This document shows, piece after piece, positions 56,931 through 64,000 of a stretch of DNA of 64,000 bases. The position numbers were made by a program, and so were the translations under genes. Below the pieces are notes generated by a model. It searched no databases and was not told the DNA's origin. It was given only the letters and a program-made list of their open reading frames with translations. Numbering within the stretch: the stretch's first letter is position 1; each line of letters opens with the position of its first letter. The DNA is from Nitrosospira sp. Nsp2 (lineage in GTDB: Bacteria; Pseudomonadota; Gammaproteobacteria; Burkholderiales; Nitrosomonadaceae), in the NCBI RefSeq assembly GCF_003050965.1, contig NZ_QAOU01000005.1, forward strand, positions 124,001-188,000, written 5' to 3'.

Positions 56931-58268
56931 ATGCATGTGGTTCCATACCGCCTCTGGATAATCCTGACCTTTTTCACCGCGCTACTTCCAATCAAAACCG
57001 TTTCGGCTCTCGGGCTCATGCAGGCCTATGATGCCGCGTTGAACAACGATGCCATCTTTCGGGCCGCGGTGCATGAAAACGAAGCCGGGCAGCAGTTGAA
57101 GGTGATTGGTCGCGCCAGTCTGCTACCCGTTCTGTCCGGCACCTATTCGACCAACTTGGTAGACGGGGAGCGCGCCTCATTGGGGCAGGCAGCTCAGCAT
57201 CTGACCTACCGCAACGAATCCGCTGTCCTTCAGTTGCGTCAGCCGGTGGTCAACTTTGAATCATTCGCTCGCTATAAGCAGGGGCTGGCGCAAACCAGCG
57301 CGGCCGATGCCCAGTTTGTGACGCGAAACCAGGACTTGATCGTCCGGCTTGCGGCCGCCTATATGGACGCCCGATTCGCAGAGGATCAGCTGGCGCTTAC
57401 GTCTTCGCAGATGAATTCATATGCGGAACAGCGTTTAACCAATGAACGCCTGTTCGAAAAGGGAGAGGGAACCCGGACCGAGATGCTGGAAACACAGGCA
57501 CGCTTCGATCTGGCCGAAGCACAGGTAATCGAGGCCCGCGATAATCTTACGAATGCGCGTAACGTACTCGCGTCCATCGTTGGCGAGGAAATTAGGCTGG
57601 TGAATCCGCTGCTGGATGATTTCCGTGCGAAGCCAATGCTACCCTCAAGCTTCGAGGAATGGAAAGAAATCGCCCTGGAGCAGAACCCTGAGATTGTCTC
57701 GCAACGGCATGCAGTAGAGGTCGCGCGCCAGGAAATCAACAAGCAGCGCGCCGGTCACGCGCCGCGCGTCGATCTCGTCGCCAGCATTAACAAGTCCAAG
57801 TCGGACAATATCATCTTTTTCGGACTGGACACGTTTACCCGCAGCGTCGGCGTACAGGTAAATGTTCCCATATACGCCGGCGGCATGGTCAACGCAATGA
57901 CGAGCCAGGCCGTGTCAAATCACGAAAGAGCAAAGGCTGAGCTGGACTCGAGAACGGACCAGGTTTTAATCGAATTGCGCAGACAGTTCAATCTCAACCT
58001 TAGCAGTTTAAGGCGAATCGACGCGCTGGTGTCGTCTGTCAGCTCCCGGAATGTTCTTCTCGAAGCGACCAGGAAAAGCGCCATTGGCGGAACGCGGAAC
58101 AACATCGATATTCTCAACGCCGAACAACAATTCTTTGAGGCAAAGCTTGACCTGATGCAGGCACGCTACAACTATCTCCTGAGCTATTTGCGGTTACGCA
58201 AAGCGGCCGGTACGGTAGATACGCGTGACCTGCAAAATGTAGCCCGCTATTTTGTTTCCCGGCAATAA
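56931..58268 (+). CDS. TolC-family outer-membrane channel of the T1SS
   Basis: 445 residues with a signal peptide (LWIILTFFTALLPIKTVSA). Two OEP repeats follow, for example LGLMQAYDAALNNDAIFRAA and LRQPVVNFESFARYKQGLAQ, and the second half has GVQVNVPIYAGGMVNAMTSQ. These are features of TolC/PrtF channels of type I systems. The third gene of the operon, it completes a full T1SS. The operon lies within 20 kb of two RTX genes, so a dedicated role is likely. Confidence 0.92.
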   Translation: MHVVPYRLWIILTFFTALLPIKTVSALGLMQAYDAALNNDAIFRAAVHENEAGQQLKVIGRASLLPVLSGTYSTNLVDGERASLGQAAQHLTYRNESAVLQLRQPVVNFESFARYKQGLAQTSAADAQFVTRNQDLIVRLAAAYMDARFAEDQLALTSSQMNSYAEQRLTNERLFEKGEGTRTEMLETQARFDLAEAQVIEARDNLTNARNVLASIVGEEIRLVNPLLDDFRAKPMLPSSFEEWKEIALEQNPEIVSQRHAVEVARQEINKQRAGHAPRVDLVASINKSKSDNIIFFGLDTFTRSVGVQVNVPIYAGGMVNAMTSQAVSNHERAKAELDSRTDQVLIELRRQFNLNLSSLRRIDALVSSVSSRNVLLEATRKSAIGGTRNNIDILNAEQQFFEAKLDLMQARYNYLLSYLRLRKAAGTVDTRDLQNVARYFVSRQ

Positions 58269-58323
58269 AAGTAGAAAAGTCGTAGAAGGCACATTCGATG
58301 CGCTGAAGAACTTCCCATCTGCG

Positions 58324-59622
<1,299 letters not shown>

Positions 59623-59698
59623 TCATCATATCGCAAAGGCCGTCTTTACGGTTTCAATTTCAAGCCTCTATATCGGGGCGCCAACCCAAGGAGATCAA

Positions 59699-60088
59699 AT
59701 GAAAAAAAGAACGATTCAAACTTCGGACGCACCCCAGGCGATCGGCACTTATTCCCAGGGGATACGGGTCAGCGGGGGAGACACTGTGTATATTTCCGGA
59801 CAGATCGGCCTCGACCCCGTTTCTATGGAGATGGTCGCCGGGATCGATGATCAGATTCACCGGGTATTTCTAAACCTGACCGCCGTGGCAGCCGCAAGCG
59901 GCGGAAATTTAAGCGACATTGTCAAATTGAACGTGTACCTGACTGATCTTGGCAACTTTCAGAAGGTGAACGAAATTATGGCAAGCTACATCACAGCGCC
60001 CTATCCGGCGCGGGCGGCGATCGGGGTGTCAGCACTACCGCGTGGGGCGCTGGTGGAAATGGATGCGGTGCTGGTATTGGCTGAGTGA
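59699..60088 (+). CDS. ridA: RidA-family reactive-imine deaminase
   Basis: 129 residues. Hydrolyses reactive enamines and imines formed by PLP-dependent dehydratases. The signature is complete: [20 protein letters not shown] near the start and the substrate-binding Arg105 in YPARAAIGV, then [19 protein letters not shown] lies 5 bases before the ATG at 59699. Its stop overlaps the GTG of recG (GTGA). Confidence 0.93.
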   Translation: MKKRTIQTSDAPQAIGTYSQGIRVSGGDTVYISGQIGLDPVSMEMVAGIDDQIHRVFLNLTAVAAASGGNLSDIVKLNVYLTDLGNFQKVNEIMASYITAPYPARAAIGVSALPRGALVEMDAVLVLAE

Positions 60089-62196
60089 AAGTCGATATCA
60101 AACCCTCGACAATTCCAACCGCCAATCGCCCTGGCGGTAAGGCGCTACAGGAGAAGCTCGCCAAATTAGGTATCGCCGATGAGTTCGATCTGGTGCTGCA
60201 TCTGCCATTGCGTTACGAGGATGAAACCCATCTTTATCCTATCCGGGACCTTCCTGAACGTAAAACAGTACAGGTCGAAGGCACGATCATCGACAATAAA
60301 GTCATGTACCGCCCGCGGCGGCAACTGATTTGCGGAGTGGATGACGGCAGCGGTGTGCTTTGGATACGCTTTCTCAATTTTTATGGCAGTCAGGTAAATG
60401 CGTATTCGGTTGGCAAGCGAGTGCGGGTGCTGGGTGAAGCACGTCAAGGTTTTTTCGGCCCCGAAATGGTCCATCCCAAATGCCGCGTTGTATATGAACA
60501 GGAACCGCTCGCTGACGCGCTCACGCCGATTTATCCCGCGACAGCGGGTCTTTCCTCCGACACCATTCGCAAACTGATTCTGCAAGCGCTACCGCAGGAC
60601 AGGGACGGCGAAAAGCAGTCGCACTTATCAGAAACTCTGCCCGATCAGGTTATAACGCGACATCGGCTTCGAGGTTTTGGGGACAGCGTGATTTTCTTGC
60701 ACCAGCCGTCGCCGGACGCGTCCGCCCATCTATTGCAGGAACGCAGCCACCCCGCATGGCAGCGCATCAAGTTTGATGAACTGCTGGCGCAACAGCTATC
60801 CATGCGCTTGCATTATCTGCAGCGCCGCGATGCGAGCGCACCTGTTCTGCCGCCAAAGAACAGGTTGACTAAAGCGCTGCTCGCATCACTGCCTTTCCAG
60901 CTCACCGACGGGCAGAAGAAAGCCTTTTCGGAAATCAGCAGAGATCTCGCGACAGCCCATCCAATGCAGCGGCTGTTGCAGGGCGATGTCGGCAGTGGCA
61001 AAACAATTGTGGCCGCACTCGCGGTTCTGCAGGCTATCGAAAATGATTACCAGGCGGCGCTGCTGGCACCAACCGAGATTCTTGCCGAGCAACATTATCA
61101 AAAACTTTGCGCGTGGCTTGACCCGTTACTTACTCCGCTAGGTGTGACAATTGCCTGGTTAGTCGGCACGCAGAAAAAGAAACAGCGGGAAATCATGTTG
61201 GCCAATATCGCTTCAGGCAATGCCATGCTCGCGATCGGCACCCATGCATTATTCCAGGAACGGGTGGAGTTTAACCGGCTCGGACTGGCTGTAATCGACG
61301 AGCAACACCGTTTTGGCGTTCACCAGCGGCTGGCGTTAAGAGAGAAAGGGTCCAGAAACAACTTGGCGGGCTCGACGCCGCATCAGTTAATGATGAGTGC
61401 AACGCCTATTCCCCGCACACTTTCGATGAGCTACTTTGCCGATCTGGATGTGTCGCTCATAGAAGGCTTGCCGCCGGGCAGAACACCAGTCGTGACCAGA
61501 CTGGTCGCGGATACCCGCCGTGACGAAGTCACGGTACGCATCCGGGAAGCCTGCGGTAGCGGAAAACAGGCTTACTGGGTCTGCCCGCTGATTGAAGAAT
61601 CTGACGCTTTGCAGCTTAAGACCGCCCTCGACACGTACGAAACTTTGAACCTGACTTTTCCCGAATTAAAAATCGGCCTTATACATGGGCGGCTCGCGCC
61701 GCGGGAAAAATCGGGGATTATGGAATCCTTTGTGCAGGGCGAAATTCAGCTGCTAGTGGCGACGACGGTGATCGAAGTTGGCGTAGATGTGCCTAATGCA
61801 TCGCTAATGGTCATCGAACATGCGGAACGCATGGGGCTGGCGCAACTGCACCAACTGCGAGGGCGTGTCGGGCGCGGCACGACAGGCGGAATATGCATAC
61901 TGCTGTACCAGAAACCCCTGTCAGCAACGGCACGGGAAAGGCTGAGGATTATATTCGAACAAAACGATGGTTTTGAAATCGCGCGGCATGATCTCCGCCT
62001 TCGGGGCCCGGGCGAATTTTTGGGAGCCCGTCAGAGCGGCCTTCCTATGCTGCGCTTTGCTGATCCTGAAAAAGATGAGGAGTTGCTTGAGGCCGCCCGC
62101 GCTGCAGCAGACCAATTGTTGCGCGATTACCCGGACCATGCCCAACGCCATGTGCAGCGATGGCTTGGAAGAAGGAGTGAATACCTGCGGGTGTAA
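60085..62196 (+). CDS. recG: ATP-dependent DNA helicase RecG
   Basis: Branch-migration helicase that reverses stalled forks and processes Holliday junctions. The N-terminal wedge (OB) domain is followed by two helicase domains: Walker A GDVGSGKT (about 300), DEQHRFG (DExH box, about 405), [14 protein letters not shown], and motif [15 protein letters not shown]-type motif present near the end. At 703 residues it is slightly longer than E. coli RecG. The GTG start overlaps the ridA stop, so it is translationally coupled. Confidence 0.95.
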   Translation: MKVDIKPSTIPTANRPGGKALQEKLAKLGIADEFDLVLHLPLRYEDETHLYPIRDLPERKTVQVEGTIIDNKVMYRPRRQLICGVDDGSGVLWIRFLNFYGSQVNAYSVGKRVRVLGEARQGFFGPEMVHPKCRVVYEQEPLADALTPIYPATAGLSSDTIRKLILQALPQDRDGEKQSHLSETLPDQVITRHRLRGFGDSVIFLHQPSPDASAHLLQERSHPAWQRIKFDELLAQQLSMRLHYLQRRDASAPVLPPKNRLTKALLASLPFQLTDGQKKAFSEISRDLATAHPMQRLLQGDVGSGKTIVAALAVLQAIENDYQAALLAPTEILAEQHYQKLCAWLDPLLTPLGVTIAWLVGTQKKKQREIMLANIASGNAMLAIGTHALFQERVEFNRLGLAVIDEQHRFGVHQRLALREKGSRNNLAGSTPHQLMMSATPIPRTLSMSYFADLDVSLIEGLPPGRTPVVTRLVADTRRDEVTVRIREACGSGKQAYWVCPLIEESDALQLKTALDTYETLNLTFPELKIGLIHGRLAPREKSGIMESFVQGEIQLLVATTVIEVGVDVPNASLMVIEHAERMGLAQLHQLRGRVGRGTTGGICILLYQKPLSATARERLRIIFEQNDGFEIARHDLRLRGPGEFLGARQSGLPMLRFADPEKDEELLEAARAAADQLLRDYPDHAQRHVQRWLGRRSEYLRV

Positions 62197-62280
62197 ACCG
62201 GCCGATACCAAGCCTTTGCGTTCAGGTTCGCCCATCCGGACCTGCTTATCAACCCGACTTGATTCGCCGGGTAACAATGA

Positions 62281-63066
62281 ATGATTTTACAAACAAACAA
62301 TCTAACTCTGGAATATCCTGGCAAACTGCTGTGCCGTAACTTGACCTTGACTATTCATCCAGGCGAATGCTGGGCGATACTCGGTCAGAACGGTTGCGGC
62401 AAGACTACTTTGATACACGCGCTGGGTGGTCTGCATGACGTTGAGGCAGCTTACGCGTCATCTATCATGGTCGCAGGGAAGGCACCCCGAGCTTGGGCCA
62501 GGCGCGAGCTTGCACGCCATCTCGGCATCCTGTTGCAGGAAGAAACGGGTGATTTCTGGGGGAATGTGTTTGAATATGTATTGCTGGGGCGGCACCCCCA
62601 CTTGAACGATATGTTCGGCTTTCGAGACGTCGACCACGAAATGACGGTTCGAGCCATGGAGCGCATGCAACTGATGGGGATCGCCCGCCGCTCCCTCGTC
62701 ACGCTATCTGGCGGAGAGCGTCAACGCGCGCGAATCGCCTTGTTGCTTGCCCAGTCGCCACAATGCCTGTTGCTGGACGAACCACTGCAACATCTGGACT
62801 TGCGCCATCAGGTGGGCGTAATGGCGTTGTTCAGGGAATTGGCCCGGCAAGGCAAGGCATTGGTAATGGTGCTTCACGACGTCGGCTGGGCTAGCCACTT
62901 CTGCGACCATGCTCTGATGCTGTTCGATGATGGAAGCACAATTGCTGGACCCGTAGAGACGGTGCTCAACCGCGGTAATCTTGAAACTTTATACCAATGC
63001 GGCATAAACGAACTCCCGCTGGGACGCGGACGTCATTTCGTGCCGGATTTGACGCCAAGTGTATAA
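62281..63066 (+). CDS. ABC transporter ATPase (FecE/BtuD-like), no partner nearby
   Basis: 261 residues with Walker A GQNGCGKTT, the signature LSGGERQRARIALLL, Walker B CLLLDEPLQHLD and a switch His in VLHDVGWA. The sequence type matches importer ATPases for iron-siderophores, haem or cobalamin (FecCD/BtuCD family). No permease or binding protein gene is adjacent, so it is either an orphan or works with subunits encoded elsewhere. It starts 84 bases after recG. Confidence 0.82.
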   Translation: MILQTNNLTLEYPGKLLCRNLTLTIHPGECWAILGQNGCGKTTLIHALGGLHDVEAAYASSIMVAGKAPRAWARRELARHLGILLQEETGDFWGNVFEYVLLGRHPHLNDMFGFRDVDHEMTVRAMERMQLMGIARRSLVTLSGGERQRARIALLLAQSPQCLLLDEPLQHLDLRHQVGVMALFRELARQGKALVMVLHDVGWASHFCDHALMLFDDGSTIAGPVETVLNRGNLETLYQCGINELPLGRGRHFVPDLTPSV

Positions 63067-63096
63067 TTGGCAACTTGATGCTTTTCTTGGTACGTA

Positions 63097-64000
63097 ATGA
63101 TCCGTCAACTTCTTCACCGCGTATTCGGCCGTAACACCTCCGCCCCTTCCGCCACGCGCGCCTCATCCTCCAGCCCGCGTATCATTCCTCGTGAACAACA
63201 CGGCATTGCACGTGACCATATCCACCCGTGCGCGTTGAAAGTCACGTCCGGCTTGCAGGAAGCGGGATACGCCGCTTTCATCGTCGGTGGAGCGGCTCGC
63301 GATCTGCTCCTCGGACTGGAACCAAAAGATTTTGATGTGGCGACAAACGCCACACCTGAGGAAGTGCGAGCGATTTTCCGCCGCTCGCGCATTATCGGCC
63401 GGCGTTTCCGGTTGGTTCATGTCATGTGCGGGGCCGAGACAGTGGAAGTATCGACCTTTCGAGGCGGTCCCTCAGGGCCCCCAAGTCCTCCAAGTCTTCC
63501 AAGTCTTCCAAGTCTTCCAGGTCCCTCGGGTAACGGTGAAAACGGTGAGACACTTCACGCTCACGCCGACGAGCACGGAAGGCTATTGCGGGATAACGTA
63601 TTCGGAAGCCAGGAGGAGGACGCCAAACGGCGCGACTTCACTGTCAACGCGCTATTTTTTGATCCGGTCCAGGAAGAGCTCTGGGATTATTTGAACGGCT
63701 ATGAGGATCTCAAGGCGGGGCGCCTCAAAATCATTGGCGACCCGGTGCGGCGCTACCGGGAAGATCCAATACGGATGCTGCGCGTGGTTCGGCTTGCGGC
63801 CAAACTCGACATGCAGATAGACCCGAATACCGCCGCGCCAATTGGCGATCTTGCTCCGCTGTTGCGGAATGTGCCCCCCTCGCGATTATTTGAAGAGATG
63901 TTGAAACTGCTCCTGTCCGGTCACGCGTTATCCTGTGTGGTGGATTTGCGTACCCGAGGGCTGCACCATGGGCTGCTGCCAATGCTGGACGTGATACTGG
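63097..64000 (+). CDS. pcnB: Poly(A) polymerase I (3' end cut off by window edge)
   Basis: RNA 3'-polyadenylation enzyme of the nucleotidyltransferase superfamily. I translated the frame by hand because it runs off the window. The catalytic site is clear: GGAARDLLLGLEPKDFDV with Asp78 and Asp80, and KRRDFTVNALFFDP with the third Asp at 180. An Arg-rich REDPIRMLRVVRLAAKL segment follows, as in E. coli PcnB, supporting pcnB rather than cca. Between FRGG and GRLLRDNVFG there is an insertion of about 35 residues rich in Pro, Ser, Leu and Gly, encoded by a 9-bp tandem repeat. ATG at 63097. Confidence 0.9.
   Translation, partial: MIRQLLHRVFGRNTSAPSATRASSSSPRIIPREQHGIARDHIHPCALKVTSGLQEAGYAAFIVGGAARDLLLGLEPKDFDVATNATPEEVRAIFRRSRIIGRRFRLVHVMCGAETVEVSTFRGGPSGPPSPPSLPSLPSLPGPSGNGENGETLHAHADEHGRLLRDNVFGSQEEDAKRRDFTVNALFFDPVQEELWDYLNGYEDLKAGRLKIIGDPVRRYREDPIRMLRVVRLAAKLDMQIDPNTAAPIGDLAPLLRNVPPSRLFEEMLKLLLSGHALSCVVDLRTRGLHHGLLPMLDVIL
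63481..63525 (+). repeat. 9-bp tandem repeat inside pcnB
   Basis: Five copies of CCAAGTCTT with variants (63481, 63490, 63499, 63508, 63517) encode a PSL-type tripeptide repeat. Because 9 is a multiple of 3 the frame is kept. A possible slippage site. Confidence 0.9.

Overview
This window looks like a chromosomal segment of a betaproteobacterium, most probably a Nitrosospira-like member of the Nitrosomonadales. That is an inference from the gene families, the moderate GC content and the gene style; no ammonia-oxidation gene is present to confirm it. Both ends cut through genes: an APC permease at the left and poly(A) polymerase pcnB at the right.

Left part (1-8,700). Housekeeping and envelope genes come first: a permease, a SAM O-methyltransferase, rnk, an alginate-export-type porin, apt and tRNA-Ser(GGA). 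After the tRNA lies a patchy, partly decayed stretch. It holds a frameshifted response-regulator remnant, a diguanylate cyclase with two almost identical PAS domains, and about 640 bases with no gene.

Chemosensory block (8,735-19,264). Seven tightly packed or overlapping genes form a Wsp-like system: CheW, CheR-TPR, CheW, MCP, CheA-REC, CheB, and a large response regulator with GAF, GAF, degenerate GGDEF and intact EAL domains. In Pseudomonas, Wsp ends in a diguanylate cyclase (WspR). Here the output protein looks like a c-di-GMP phosphodiesterase, while an apparently competent diguanylate cyclase lies just upstream.

Metabolism, RNA repair and stress (19,578-39,000). Genes include a DHH phosphoesterase, a kinase/AAA fusion, a C39-like protease, NAD salvage genes (pncA, pncB), an HPF-cold-shock fusion, a universal stress protein, RtcB ligase with archease, PolX, a phosphoribosyltransferase, an uncharacterised protein with an internal duplication, an NrtS-like nitrate/nitrite transporter, an AttEFGH-like export operon, djlA and a GST.

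Type I secretion region (39,536-58,268). A 2,189-residue animal-type haem peroxidase with RTX repeats resembles the manganese-oxidising MopA proteins. A second RTX protein carries strange Asp/Lys-rich linkers. A complete ABC exporter, adaptor and TolC set follows. Between them sit a lipoprotein, ettA, a retropepsin-like protease and an FGE-fold protein. The simplest reading is one secretion locus for two calcium-binding extracellular proteins.

Right end (58,324-64,000). Core genes: murA, ridA, recG, an orphan ABC ATPase and pcnB. The pcnB gene carries a short Pro/Ser/Leu microrepeat inside its catalytic region.
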